Position numbers and translations under genes: made by a program | In this document: positions 1-6,873 of the stretch, one piece after another | Layout of the letters: each line of letters opens with the position of its first letter | Numbering within the stretch: the first letter of the stretch is position 1 | The notes under the pieces: generated by a model | What the model was told of the DNA's origin: nothing | What the model saw: only the letters and a program-made list of their open reading frames with translations | Database searches by the model: none | Source of the DNA: Alphaproteobacteria bacterium | GTDB taxonomy: Bacteria; Pseudomonadota; Alphaproteobacteria; UBA8366 | Assembly: GCA_029861675.1 (NCBI GenBank) | Contig: JAOTYV010000191.1 | Span: 1-9,220, forward strand | Reading direction: 5' to 3' | DNA length: 9,220 nt

Positions 1-621
1 TTCAGGCCGCCGCACCTGGTGGACACGCTCGAAAAGCGCCGCCAGCTCGAGGTCATTGGCGGACAGGAGGTGCTGACCCAGGACAATATCGGCTTGAAGT
101 TAAGCCTGGTCGCCGAGTACCGCATTACCGACCCGGTCGTTGCGACAAGCGCGGTGGAAAATTTCCGCGCCCATATTCACCATACGGTTCAGATCGCCGC
201 CCGACAGGCGGTGGCGGCCAGAACCCTCGATGCGCTTCTGGAAAACCGCGAACCGATCGCGGCCGAGGTCCAGGCAGCCGTAGCGGAAACGGTGGGGCCA
301 CTGGGCCTGGAGATACACTCGGTTACGCTGCGGGATTTCATGCTCAACAAGGACATCCGGTCGTCGTATGCCGCCCTGGTGACCGCGCGCAAAGACGGCG
401 AAGCCGCGTTGGAGCGCGCCCGCGGCGAAACCGCGGCGTTGCGCAGTCTTGCCAACGCGGCGCGCATGCTGAAGGACAATCCGGACCTGCTGCAGCTCCG
501 GGTGCTGCAAACCATGGCGGCAACGGAGTCCGGCAATCAGACTTTTGTAATGGGGGTCGGTGCGGCTGCGGCCGGGCTCTCGGCCGACCCCGCGTCAGGC
601 GCCACCGAGAAAAAATCATAG
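1..621 (+). CDS. SPFH/Band 7 (slipin-like) protein, 3' part only
   Basis: Reading frame 1 is open from the first base to the TAG at 619-621, so the gene starts upstream and 206 codons are visible. The visible part begins inside the SPFH/Band 7 domain: a GQEVLTQDNI stretch is followed by a beta-strand region ending AEYRITDP, then a long helical part (VEAVQ-like, TLDALLENRE) typical of stomatin/slipin homologues. The C-terminal section is an Ala/Glu/Arg-rich coiled coil (about residues 125-150) followed by LANAARMLKDNP and LLQLRVLQTM, the usual slipin ending. Family members sit on the inner face of the cytoplasmic membrane and oligomerise; they are linked to membrane microdomains and proteostasis. 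The N-terminal membrane anchor would lie outside the window. A GTG at 19 is in frame but is probably internal. It converges with acpS. The family call is firm, the specific role is unknown. Confidence 0.85.
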   Translation, partial: FRPPHLVDTLEKRRQLEVIGGQEVLTQDNIGLKLSLVAEYRITDPVVATSAVENFRAHIHHTVQIAARQAVAARTLDALLENREPIAAEVQAAVAETVGPLGLEIHSVTLRDFMLNKDIRSSYAALVTARKDGEAALERARGETAALRSLANAARMLKDNPDLLQLRVLQTMAATESGNQTFVMGVGAAAAGLSADPASGATEKKS

Positions 622-875
622 GGAAGCGCGCCGCGCTCGACTAAACTCCTCGCAGCGGAATGGGGTTGACGCCGTCGCCGCAAATCTTGCGGGACGGTCC
701 GTCGTGTCCCGCCGCCGGGTTCGACTCCCGTCATCTGTGGATCAGAATAGTGATGCCCTTCCGGGCCGGCGCCTCGGCGCAGCGATTGGACGGCCCTGCG
801 GGTTAAGACCCCCGCCAACCGATCGAGGTTTCGGAAGGGCATTGCGCCACGGGATAATCCGTCGGACGGCCAGCC
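622..875. other. Convergent intergenic region with structured-RNA-like repeats
   Basis: This 254-bp stretch separates two convergent genes, which is long for a region needing no promoter. No convincing protein is encoded on either strand. It contains a 7-bp hairpin (GCGGGAC 689-695 with GTCCCGC 706-712), a tRNA T-arm-like sequence at 715-731, and a long imperfect rod at 753-842. I see no T-run that would make any of these an ordinary intrinsic terminator. It may hold an unrecognised small RNA, or a degraded RNA gene, or simply a structured end region for the acpS operon. Confidence 0.6.
753..842. other. Candidate structured RNA (rod-like hairpin), strand unknown
   Basis: ATGCCCTTCCG at 753-763 is the exact complement of CGGAAGGGCAT at 832-842, an 11-bp closing stem. 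Inside it, pairings nest in order: 772-777 with 823-828, 783-788 with 816-821 (one A-C mismatch), and 798-802 (GCGGG) with 811-815 (CCCGC) around an 8-base apical loop. The result is a rod of about 90 bases with internal loops, the general look of a small non-coding RNA. It lacks the GGAA-loop consensus of SRP RNA, and I cannot match it to 6S RNA. Pairing is seen; that it is transcribed is inference. Confidence 0.4.
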
Positions 876-1277
876 TTATTCGGACGGCACCGCCGTGATG
901 ATCACGGTGACCTGCGCCAGCGGGTATTCATCGGTAATGCTGATATCGATCTGGGCACGGCTCCCCGACGGCGTGATCGCGCTGAGCCGATCGAGCGCGC
1001 CACCGCTCAGCTCCATTGTGGGTTTGCCCGACGGCAGATTGACCACGCCCATGTCGCGCCAAAAGACGCCGGCCCGGAAGCCCGTGCCGAGCGCCTTGGA
1101 ACACGCCTCCTTGGCGGCGAAGCGCTTGGCGTAACTCGCGGCGCGCTGTTTTCGGCGATCCGATTTCTCGCGCTCGATTTCGGTGAAAATCCGATCCTCG
1201 AAGCGGCCCGGGAAGCGCTCGAGGGTGCGTTCGACGCGGCGAATATCGACCAGATCGCTGCCAATGCCAATGATCAT
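876..1277 (-). CDS. acpS: Holo-[acyl-carrier-protein] synthase
   Basis: The 133-residue protein transfers the 4'-phosphopantetheine arm of coenzyme A to the conserved serine of apo-ACP, activating ACP for fatty acid synthesis in the cytoplasm. It opens with [12 protein letters not shown]; Asp8 and Glu57 (in [15 protein letters not shown]) match the two Mg2+ ligands of AcpS, and the length fits the family (about 120-135). The ATG at 1275-1277 lies one base after the pdxJ stop (TGA-G-ATG on the minus strand), with a GGGGGA ribosome binding site inside the pdxJ 3' end, so translation is probably coupled. It is the last gene of the rpoZ-rsh-pdxJ-acpS run. In many proteobacteria lepB and rnc follow acpS; here the next gene is the convergent SPFH gene instead. 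Confidence 0.96.
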   Translation of the reverse strand: MIIGIGSDLVDIRRVERTLERFPGRFEDRIFTEIEREKSDRRKQRAASYAKRFAAKEACSKALGTGFRAGVFWRDMGVVNLPSGKPTMELSGGALDRLSAITPSGSRAQIDISITDEYPLAQVTVIITAVPSE

Positions 1278-1278
1278 C

Positions 1279-2019
1279 TCATTGTCCCCCGGCCCGGGCC
1301 GCGTCCATCAGCGCCCGCATCCGCGTGATCGCCGCCGCGAGGCCGTCGAAGATCGCCTCGCCGACCAAAAAATGACCGATGTTGAGTTCCACCAGATTTG
1401 GGATCGCCGCGACCGGCCGAACCGTATCGTAGGACAGCCCATGCCCGGCATGGCATTCCAATCCGACCGACGCCGCATGCGCCGCCGCGGCCACGACGCG
1501 GTCGAGTTCCGCGTCCTGTTTTGCGCCTTCCGCCTCGCAATAGCTGCCGGTGTGCAGTTCGACCACCGGTGCGCCAAGGTTTACCGCCGCATCGAGTTGC
1601 CGCGGATCCGGGTCGATAAACAGCGACACGCGAATTCCCGCATCGACAAGCCGGCGCACCACCGGCTGCAGGTGGTTATGGCCGCCAGCGGCGTCGAGCC
1701 CACCTTCCGTGGTGAGCTCCTCGCGTTTCTCCGGCACGATGCAGGCGGCGTGCGGCTTGTGGCGCAGCGCGATTTCCAGCATTTCCTCGGTTGCCGCCAT
1801 CTCAAAATTGAGCGGTATGTCGATCTCGGCCATCAGCCGCTCGATATCATCGTCCACAATATGACGCCGATCCTCGCGCAGATGCGCGGTGATGCCGTCG
1901 GCGCCCGCTTCGGCGGCGAGCAAGGCGGCGCGCACCGGATCGGGATGGCTGATGCCCCGGGCGTTGCGTACTGTCGCCACGTGATCGATGTTTACACCGA
2001 GCCGCAAATAGTTTGCCAT
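1279..2019 (-). CDS. pdxJ: Pyridoxine 5'-phosphate synthase
   Basis: The 246-residue TIM-barrel enzyme condenses 1-deoxy-D-xylulose 5-phosphate with 3-amino-2-oxopropyl phosphate to give pyridoxine 5'-phosphate, the last ring-closing step of the DXP-dependent vitamin B6 pathway. The signature [15 protein letters not shown] is at residues 8-22. The catalytic residues known from E. coli PdxJ correspond to His46 (TAHLRED), Glu73 (NFEMA) and His193 (AGHGL); ELHTG at 154-158 and NIGH at 213-216 are also typical. I chose the ATG at 2017-2019 because a strong GGGGGAA site precedes it on the minus strand and [10 protein letters not shown] is the expected N-terminus; an in-frame TTG at 2038-2040 would add seven residues and overlap the rsh stop. 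The gap to rsh is 17 bp and to acpS one base, so it is co-transcribed with both. Confidence 0.96.
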   Translation of the reverse strand: MANYLRLGVNIDHVATVRNARGISHPDPVRAALLAAEAGADGITAHLREDRRHIVDDDIERLMAEIDIPLNFEMAATEEMLEIALRHKPHAACIVPEKREELTTEGGLDAAGGHNHLQPVVRRLVDAGIRVSLFIDPDPRQLDAAVNLGAPVVELHTGSYCEAEGAKQDAELDRVVAAAAHAASVGLECHAGHGLSYDTVRPVAAIPNLVELNIGHFLVGEAIFDGLAAAITRMRALMDAARAGGQ

Positions 2020-2036
2020 CGTGCGTTCCCCCACGG

Positions 2037-4178
2037 TCAATCCCGCGCCCGCTTGACCGAGTTGATCACCGAGGTCGCCCGCAGTGCGGCGACAATGTTG
2101 GTGAGTTGTTTCAAGTCCTCAACCTCAATATCGATCAGCATTTCGAAGAAATCGGACGACCGGTCCGTGATCTTGAGGTTGCTGATATTCCCGCCGTCGC
2201 GGCCGACCACCGTCGATAAGACACCCAGGCTGCCCGGCGCGTTGGAAATTACCACATTGATCCGCGCGGTGTGTATCGCACTGTCCGAATCCGCATCCCA
2301 GGCCACGTCGATCCAACGCTCGGGCATGTCGGAGAAGCTCTCCAGCACTTCGCAGTCGATCGTGTGAATGGTTACGCCCTTGCCCGTGGTTTGGACGCCG
2401 ACAATACGGTCGCCCGGCAACGGATGGCAGCATCCGGCCATGTGCACCGCCATTCCGTGGGTCAGGCCCTTGATGGCGACCGGCTCCGTCTTGCCCTTAC
2501 GGGCCCGCCGCAGCGGAACCACAACCTGGCGCCAGGACCGCTTCTTGCTGCCGGGATAGACTGCGGCCAAGACTTCTCCGCCGGCGACGTTCCCGGCGCC
2601 TAACGCGGTGAACAATTCATCGGCATCGCGGCAATGAAAGACGTCCAGCACGCCGTCGATCGCCTTGTCGGTCAATTCATACCCGTCCTGGCCGAAAACC
2701 TTCTCCACGATCTCGCGGCCGAGCCCCATATATTCCTGGCGTTCCTGACCACGCACGAAACGGCGGATACAGGCGCGCGCCTTGCCGGTAACGACGAAGC
2801 TCTCCCAGGTCGGCGACGGTGTCTGCGCCTTGGAGGTGATGATTTCCACCTGATCGCCGTTATTGAGCTCGGTCCGCAACGGCGTCATGCGCCCGTTGAT
2901 CTTGGCGCCAACACAGGTGTTGCCGATATCGGTATGGACCGCATACGCCAGATCGACCGGTGTCGCGCCATTCGGCAGCGCGTGCAATTCGCCCTTCGGC
3001 GTGAAGCAGAACACCTGATCGGCGAACATTTCCATCCGCGTGTGTTCCAGAAATTCCTCGGCGCCGCCCGCGTGATCGAGAATTTCCAGCAATTCACGCA
3101 GCCAGCGATACTGCATGCCCTCGGTACGCCGGTCCGGCGGCATGCCCTGCTTGTATTGCCAATGCGCGGCGACGCCGAGCTCCGCCACCTCGTGCATTTC
3201 CCAGGTGCGGATTTGAATTTCGACGCGCTGGTTCTCCGGCCCCAGGACGGTGGTGTGCAAGGACCGGTAGCCGTTCGGCTTGGGCAGCGAAATATGGTCC
3301 TTGAACCGGCCCGGCACCAAGCGGTAATTCGAATGAATGATGCCGAGCGCCCGGTAGCAATCCTCGACGCTCTCCACCAGAATGCGGAAGGCCATGATGT
3401 CGGATAATTGCTCGAAACCGACATTCTTGCGCTGCATCTTGCGCCAGATCGAATTCGGCAGTTTTTCGCGGCCGGACACGTCGGCCTGCAGATTCTGTTC
3501 GCTCAGCTTTGCGCGCAATTCATCCATTACCCGCCCGCCAACATCGCCGCCGCGCTGACGCAGGAAATCAAGACGGCTGAGGATCGACGCGCGGGCATCG
3601 GGGTTGAGCTCCGCGAACGCCAGGTCCTCCAGTTCTTCCTTCCAGTCCCGAATACCAATTCGTTCGGCAAGCGGAATGTAGATGTCCATGGTTTCGCGGG
3701 CGATGCGGCGGCGCTTGTCGGGATCTTTGATGAACCCAAGCGTACGCATGTTGTGCAGCCGGTCGGCCAGCTTGACGATCAGGACGCGGATGTCCTGCGA
3801 CATGGCAAGCACCAGCTTGCGGAAATTTTCGGCTTGTTTACTTCGGTCGGACTGCAGCTCGAGCTGCGACAGCTTTGTGACGCCATCGACCAGACGGGCT
3901 ATTTCGCCGCCGAACTGGCCTTCGATATCGTCGAGCGTCGCGACCGTATCCTCGACCGTGTCGTGCAACAGGCCGGTGATTATCGACGCCGCGTCGAGCT
4001 TCTTTTCCGTGAGGATCCCGGCGACTTCCACCGGATGGGAGAAATAGGAATCGCCGGAAGCGCGTTGCTGATTGCCATGCGCCTTCATGGAAAAGACATA
4101 GGCGCGGTTGAGCGTCTGCTCATCCGCAGCCGGGTCGTATTCCTTTACGCGTTCGACGAGTTCGTATTGACGCATCAT
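2037..4178 (-). CDS. rsh: Bifunctional (p)ppGpp synthetase/hydrolase (RelA/SpoT homologue)
   Basis: This 713-residue long-form RSH makes and degrades the stringent-response alarmone (p)ppGpp. In order: HD hydrolase domain (about 25-180) with FSHP, catalytic LLHDTVEDT at 70-78 and [11 protein letters not shown] at 136-146; synthetase domain (about 240-350) with DIMAFRI, the RFKD motif at 291-294, PNGYRSLHT and EIQIRT; TGS domain (about 385-450); a conserved CC-containing region [10 protein letters not shown] at 581-590; and a C-terminal ACT domain (about 637-713). Arg-X-Lys-Asp is the form found in bifunctional Rel/SpoT enzymes (monofunctional RelA has a different, acidic motif), and the HD residues are intact, so both activities are expected. 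The chosen ATG (4176-4178) gives [11 protein letters not shown], the usual alphaproteobacterial start, with GGGGAG upstream; an ATG at 4197-4199 would add MAGERPA but lacks a good ribosome binding site. It is probably the sole long RSH of the cell. Confidence 0.97.
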   Translation of the reverse strand: MMRQYELVERVKEYDPAADEQTLNRAYVFSMKAHGNQQRASGDSYFSHPVEVAGILTEKKLDAASIITGLLHDTVEDTVATLDDIEGQFGGEIARLVDGVTKLSQLELQSDRSKQAENFRKLVLAMSQDIRVLIVKLADRLHNMRTLGFIKDPDKRRRIARETMDIYIPLAERIGIRDWKEELEDLAFAELNPDARASILSRLDFLRQRGGDVGGRVMDELRAKLSEQNLQADVSGREKLPNSIWRKMQRKNVGFEQLSDIMAFRILVESVEDCYRALGIIHSNYRLVPGRFKDHISLPKPNGYRSLHTTVLGPENQRVEIQIRTWEMHEVAELGVAAHWQYKQGMPPDRRTEGMQYRWLRELLEILDHAGGAEEFLEHTRMEMFADQVFCFTPKGELHALPNGATPVDLAYAVHTDIGNTCVGAKINGRMTPLRTELNNGDQVEIITSKAQTPSPTWESFVVTGKARACIRRFVRGQERQEYMGLGREIVEKVFGQDGYELTDKAIDGVLDVFHCRDADELFTALGAGNVAGGEVLAAVYPGSKKRSWRQVVVPLRRARKGKTEPVAIKGLTHGMAVHMAGCCHPLPGDRIVGVQTTGKGVTIHTIDCEVLESFSDMPERWIDVAWDADSDSAIHTARINVVISNAPGSLGVLSTVVGRDGGNISNLKITDRSSDFFEMLIDIEVEDLKQLTNIVAALRATSVINSVKRARD

Positions 4179-4199
4179 GGCCGGGCGCTCCCCGGCCAT
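4177..4199 (-). promoter_or_regulatory. Hairpin over the rsh ribosome binding site and start codon
   Basis: On the minus strand ATGGCCGGG (4199-4191) is perfectly complementary to CCCGGCCAT (4185-4177), with a 5-base GAGCG loop. The GGGGAG ribosome binding site (4193-4188) is split between stem and loop, and two bases of the rsh start codon are in the stem. If this forms in the mRNA it would limit initiation. The complementarity is seen; the regulatory effect is inferred. Confidence 0.5.
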
Positions 4200-4201
4200 G
4201 T

Positions 4202-4220
4202 TAGCGCAATTGCGGCGCTA
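4202..4220 (-). repeat. Inverted repeat between rpoZ and rsh
   Basis: TAGCGC (4202-4207) and GCGCTA (4215-4220) form a 6-bp stem with a 7-base loop in the 58-bp gap between rpoZ and rsh, just upstream of the hairpin on the rsh start. No T-run follows, so it is not an intrinsic terminator; it could stabilise or mark the processed mRNA. Confidence 0.4.
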
Positions 4221-4236
4221 TAGGGCGCGCCGTCCG

Positions 4237-4665
4237 TCATTCGCCTCCGGATTGCGGCGGCGTTGCAACATCGGCAGCGTCCGGCACGTCGGCGGGGACT
4301 TCGCCCACCGGGGATTCCGTTGCGGCATCCGGGCTCGGCAGGACTTCGAGCGTACCGGGCGTGTCTTCGAAACCGGCGGTGCCGGCCAACGCCGCCGCCA
4401 TCATCTCCATCGGCTCGTCTTCTTCCGGCTCGTCGATTTCGGCGACCTTCTGGAGACCGCGCACCAGGTCATCCTGGAGCTTGTCCAACTCGACTGTCTC
4501 CTCGGCGATTTCCCGCAGCGCGACGACCGGATTCTTGTCGTTGTCGCGCTCCAGCGTGATATCCGAACCGGAGGAGATATCGCGGCTCCGCTGGGCCGCC
4601 AGCATGACCAAATCAAACCGGTTGGGGACTCGTTCTACACAATCTTCGACGGTGACGCGCGCCAT
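4237..4665 (-). CDS. rpoZ: DNA-directed RNA polymerase omega subunit
   Basis: The 142-residue protein is the small omega subunit that binds beta' and helps RNA polymerase assembly; in proteobacteria omega also forms one of the (p)ppGpp binding sites, so its position directly before rsh is functionally apt. The core at residues 1-56 is classical: [24 protein letters not shown] and NPVVALREI. From about residue 75 there is an extension rich in Glu, Asp, Pro and Ala, making the protein much longer than the 91-residue E. coli omega; acidic tails of this kind are common in alphaproteobacteria. The ATG at 4663-4665 is preceded by a GAGG site. It is the first gene of the operon, with a candidate promoter about 100 bp upstream and a leader that contains a palindrome. 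Confidence 0.95.
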   Translation of the reverse strand: MARVTVEDCVERVPNRFDLVMLAAQRSRDISSGSDITLERDNDKNPVVALREIAEETVELDKLQDDLVRGLQKVAEIDEPEEDEPMEMMAAALAGTAGFEDTPGTLEVLPSPDAATESPVGEVPADVPDAADVATPPQSGGE

Positions 4666-4684
4666 GGTACCTCTGCTTTCGCTT

Positions 4685-4697
4685 CGACAAATTGTCG
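4685..4697. promoter_or_regulatory. Palindrome in the rpoZ leader (operator-like)
   Basis: CGACAA-A-TTGTCG is a perfect 6-1-6 palindrome 20 bp upstream of the rpoZ start codon, between the candidate promoter and the ribosome binding site. It could be a repressor site on DNA; as RNA its arms are too close to fold well. No known regulator is assigned. Confidence 0.3.
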
Positions 4698-4768
4698 TTC
4701 GATTTCGCCCTGCCTCGCCATTCCTCGGCGATCCGGCGCCAAAATTGGGCCCGCGGACGGCGGTTCAG

Positions 4769-4798
4769 ACTATATGTCGCCGATCATGGCAAATTCAA
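4769..4798 (-). promoter_or_regulatory. Candidate sigma-70-type promoter for the rpoZ operon
   Basis: On the minus strand TTGAAT (4798-4793) and TATAGT (4774-4769) are separated by 18 bp, a fair match to the housekeeping consensus. The predicted start near 4762 would give a leader of about 97 bases before rpoZ. This is pattern matching only. Confidence 0.45.
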
Positions 4799-4944
4799 GG
4801 TATTTACGCGGCCCCGACCCGGAATATCCACGTTTCCGGAGGTACCTCAAGATGACTGCGACAAAATGAGTCACTGCGCCACTTGCGCAATCGGACGTGG
4901 CGCTCTAAGTAATGGTAAGCCCCTCCGAAAACTGTATTATTTTT

Positions 4945-4973
4945 TTGATAGGCGGCGAAATAATTGATATACA
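4945..4973 (+). promoter_or_regulatory. Candidate sigma-70-type promoter for the NYN gene
   Basis: TTGATA (4945-4950) and TATACA (4968-4973) are separated by exactly 17 bp in an AT-rich stretch. Transcription would start near 4980, giving a leader of only about 20 bases that consists of little more than the ribosome binding site TAAGGAG (4982-4988), which is 11 bases from the ATG at 5000. Confidence 0.6.
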
Positions 4974-4999
4974 AACAAAAATAAGGAGATATTGGCGCC

Positions 5000-5677
5000 A
5001 TGCTGGACGAAATATACGAAGATGAAAAAGTAGGCCTGTTTATTGACGGTTCTAATCTATATGCGGCGGCGCGCGCTCTTGGGTTCGACATCGATTACAA
5101 GAAATTGTTGGAGCTGTTCACTAAAAAATCCCGCGTAATCAGGGCTTATTACTATACGGCGCTGGTCGAAGACCAAGAATATTCGCCGATCCGCCCGCTG
5201 GTCGATTGGCTCGACTACAACGGCTACACCATGGTCACCAAACCGACCAAGGAATTCACCGACGCGTCGGGCCGGCGCAAGATCAAGGGCGACATGGATA
5301 TCGAGCTGGCGATCGACGTCATGGAGATGGCCCCGCACCTGGACCACGTCATCATTTTCTCCGGCGACGGCGATTTTCGCCGGCTGGTCGATGCGGTGCA
5401 GCACAAGGGGGTGCGGGTCAGCGTGGTCAGCACGGTCAAGACGCAGCCTTCGATGGCGGCGGACGAATTACGCCGGCAAGCGGACGTCTTCATCGAATTG
5501 CAGAGTCTCGCCGACGAAATCGCCCGGCGCCATGTGGAACGGCCGTCCTTCCCCGCCACCGACGCCATCGATGGCGACGAGGACCTTGAAGGTCATGGAG
5601 ATCACGACGATCAGGACGAGGATGACTACGAAGACGATTACGACGACGAGGCGATCGTCGAAACGGTCCGGCGCTGA
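5000..5677 (+). CDS. NYN domain protein (LabA/DUF88 family), putative ribonuclease
   Basis: The 225-residue protein has a PIN-like NYN fold (about residues 10-170), a family of metal-dependent nucleases thought to act on RNA. Visible acidic positions of the active site are Asp16 (GLFIDGSNLY, 12-21), Asp98/Asp100 (KGDMDIELAIDVM, 96-108) and Asp123/Asp125 (FSGDGDFRRLV, 120-130), the standard NYN arrangement. Residues 188-217 form a very acidic Asp/Glu/His tail, probably disordered, that may modulate binding partners or metal. The ATG follows TAAGGAG at 4982-4988. It lies divergent from rpoZ and 11 bp before the uracil-DNA glycosylase gene. This small NYN gene near rpoZ recurs in alphaproteobacteria as I recall, but its substrate is not established. 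The family call is strong, the nuclease activity is inferred from family. Confidence 0.88.
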   Translation: MLDEIYEDEKVGLFIDGSNLYAAARALGFDIDYKKLLELFTKKSRVIRAYYYTALVEDQEYSPIRPLVDWLDYNGYTMVTKPTKEFTDASGRRKIKGDMDIELAIDVMEMAPHLDHVIIFSGDGDFRRLVDAVQHKGVRVSVVSTVKTQPSMAADELRRQADVFIELQSLADEIARRHVERPSFPATDAIDGDEDLEGHGDHDDQDEDDYEDDYDDEAIVETVRR

Positions 5678-5688
5678 CCTGAAAACCG

Positions 5689-6372
5689 GTGGCCCCGGGG
5701 GCAAATCCACCCAATGATCCGGGCGCCGGCGGAAACGCGCCGGCGGCGCCCGACGCCGGGTGCGCCCTGTGCCCGCGACTGGTGGCGTTCCGGGCCGACA
5801 ACCACGCGAAATTTCCCGACTTCCATAACGCGCCGGTGGCGAGCTTCGGCCCGCTCGGCGCGCGCCTGCTGATCGTCGGCCTGGCGCCCGGCCTCAAAGG
5901 GGCGAACCGGACGGGCCGGCCGTTCACCGGCGATTATGCCGGCGATCTGCTCTATCCCACCCTACTGCGCTTCGGTTTCGCGCGCGGCGCGTTCGGCGCG
6001 AGCGCCGATGACGGGCTCGAACTGGTCGACTGCCGGATCACCAATGCGGTGCGCTGCGTGCCCCCTCAGAACAAGGTAACCGGCGACGAGGCCGCCGCCT
6101 GCCGCCCGTTCCTGGTGGCCGAAATCGCCGCGATGCGCAACCTGACCACGGTGCTGGCGCTCGGGCTGGTCGCGCACAACGCGGTGCTGCGCACCTTCGG
6201 CGAGAAGCAAAGCGCCTGGAAATTCGCCCACAACGCCCGCCACGCGCTGCCAAACGGCCTGACGCTCGCCGACAGCTACCACTGCTCGCGCTACAACACC
6301 AATACGGGCCGGCTCACCGAAGCCATGTTCTGGGACGTGTTCGAAGGGGTGCGGGGGGAGATCGAGGCGTGA
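5689..6372 (+). CDS. Uracil-DNA glycosylase, family 5 (UDGb-like)
   Basis: The 227-residue enzyme removes uracil (and probably other deaminated bases) from DNA, starting base excision repair. Motif 1, GLAPGLKGANRTGRPFTGD (64-82), lacks the catalytic Asp/Asn of classical UDGs, as in family 5; motif 2 is HCSRYNTNTGRLT (198-210), also characteristic of that family, with His198. Four cysteines at 25, 28, 123 and 138 (CALC, RCVPPQ, AACRPF) fit the 4Fe-4S cluster ligands of families 4 and 5. The start is a GTG at 5689: a stop at 5680-5682 blocks any upstream start, and later starts would remove the first two cluster cysteines. No clear ribosome binding site precedes it, so translation is probably coupled to the NYN gene that ends 11 bp earlier. 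It converges with smpB across 6 bp. Confidence 0.92.
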   Translation: MAPGANPPNDPGAGGNAPAAPDAGCALCPRLVAFRADNHAKFPDFHNAPVASFGPLGARLLIVGLAPGLKGANRTGRPFTGDYAGDLLYPTLLRFGFARGAFGASADDGLELVDCRITNAVRCVPPQNKVTGDEAAACRPFLVAEIAAMRNLTTVLALGLVAHNAVLRTFGEKQSAWKFAHNARHALPNGLTLADSYHCSRYNTNTGRLTEAMFWDVFEGVRGEIEA

Positions 6373-6378
6373 GGCCCC

Positions 6379-6873
6379 CTACCCCCGATCCCGCATCAGC
6401 CGGCCCTTCTGGCGCTGCCAGTCGCGGCGCTTTTCAGTCTCGCGCTTGTCGTGCTGTTTCTTGCCCTTGGCGAGGCCGAGTTCGAGCTTGGCGATGCCGC
6501 GTTTGTTGAAATAGATCTTGAGCGGGATCAGCGTGACGCCTTCGCGTTTCACCGCGCCGAGCAGCCGGTCGCGCTCTTTCTTATGCAGCAGGAGCTTCTT
6601 GGGCCGCCGCGGCTCGTGATTGAAGCGCGACGCGTTCGGGTATTCCTGGATGGTGCAATTCAGCAGGTAGAGTTCGCCGTTCTTCGGTCCGGCATAGGCT
6701 TCCGCCAGACTCGCCTTGCCGTCGCGCAGCGACTTTACCTCGGTCCCTTCCAGCATGAGGCCGGCCTCGATCACCTCCTCGATAAAATAATCGAAGCGCG
6801 CGCGGCGGTTCTGCGCCACCGGCGGGCCGCCATTGTCTCCCTTGGGGATGGATTTTGCGCCTGACTTGGCCAT
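6379..6873 (-). CDS. smpB: SsrA-binding protein (tmRNA-binding, ribosome rescue)
   Basis: The 164-residue protein binds tmRNA and brings it to stalled ribosomes for trans-translation, freeing the ribosome and tagging the nascent chain for proteolysis. It carries the family's signature blocks: [11 protein letters not shown] (21-31), [13 protein letters not shown] (41-53), [18 protein letters not shown] (86-100) and KGKKQHDKR (136-144), followed by the basic C-terminal tail ([14 protein letters not shown]) that reaches into the empty mRNA channel. Length is close to E. coli SmpB (160). The ATG at 6871-6873 has only a weak GGAAA-type site upstream. dapA lies upstream on the same strand, a usual neighbour in alphaproteobacteria, but here 377 bp away across an inverted-repeat element, so smpB may need its own promoter. 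I see no tmRNA gene in the window. Confidence 0.96.
   Translation of the reverse strand: MAKSGAKSIPKGDNGGPPVAQNRRARFDYFIEEVIEAGLMLEGTEVKSLRDGKASLAEAYAGPKNGELYLLNCTIQEYPNASRFNHEPRRPKKLLLHKKERDRLLGAVKREGVTLIPLKIYFNKRGIAKLELGLAKGKKQHDKRETEKRRDWQRQKGRLMRDRG

Larger units (their letters stand above)
4666..4999. other. Divergent promoter region, rpoZ (-) / NYN gene (+)
   Basis: This 334-bp stretch lies between divergent genes and becomes strikingly AT-rich next to the NYN gene (about 4930-4985). It holds candidate promoters on both strands, an operator-like palindrome in the rpoZ leader, a 10-bp palindrome GAGGTACCTC at 4839-4848, and an inverted repeat TGCGC (4875-4879) / GCGCA (4885-4889). Two tiny plus-strand reading frames (4852-4869 and 4866-4967) are possible but unproven. 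No RNA gene is recognised. Confidence 0.7.

Noticed and set aside
753..842. SRP (4.5S) RNA or 6S RNA
   Set aside because: The SRP core GGAAGGAAGCAGCC is absent, the apical loop does not fit, and I cannot align it to 6S; the location is not the usual one for 6S.
753..842. Bidirectional intrinsic terminator for acpS and the SPFH gene
   Set aside because: The closing stem has a 68-base interior and no T-run follows on either strand.
660..850. Permuted two-piece tmRNA gene suggested by the T-arm-like sequence
   Set aside because: No CCA, no conserved TTCGACG block of the coding piece, and no tag reading frame of the usual AND...LAA type downstream.
1183..2367. Plus-strand open frame of 394 codons opposite acpS/pdxJ/rsh
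   Set aside because: It is antisense to three clear genes, its translation has no recognisable domain, and its length reflects high-GC codon bias.
2634..4223. Two long plus-strand open frames (2634-3407 and 3408-4223)
   Set aside because: Both are antisense to the well-conserved rsh coding sequence; no independent protein signature.
5714..5716. ATG near the uracil-DNA glycosylase start
   Set aside because: It is out of frame with the glycosylase; the GTG at 5689 is the only start that keeps the cluster cysteines Cys25 and Cys28.
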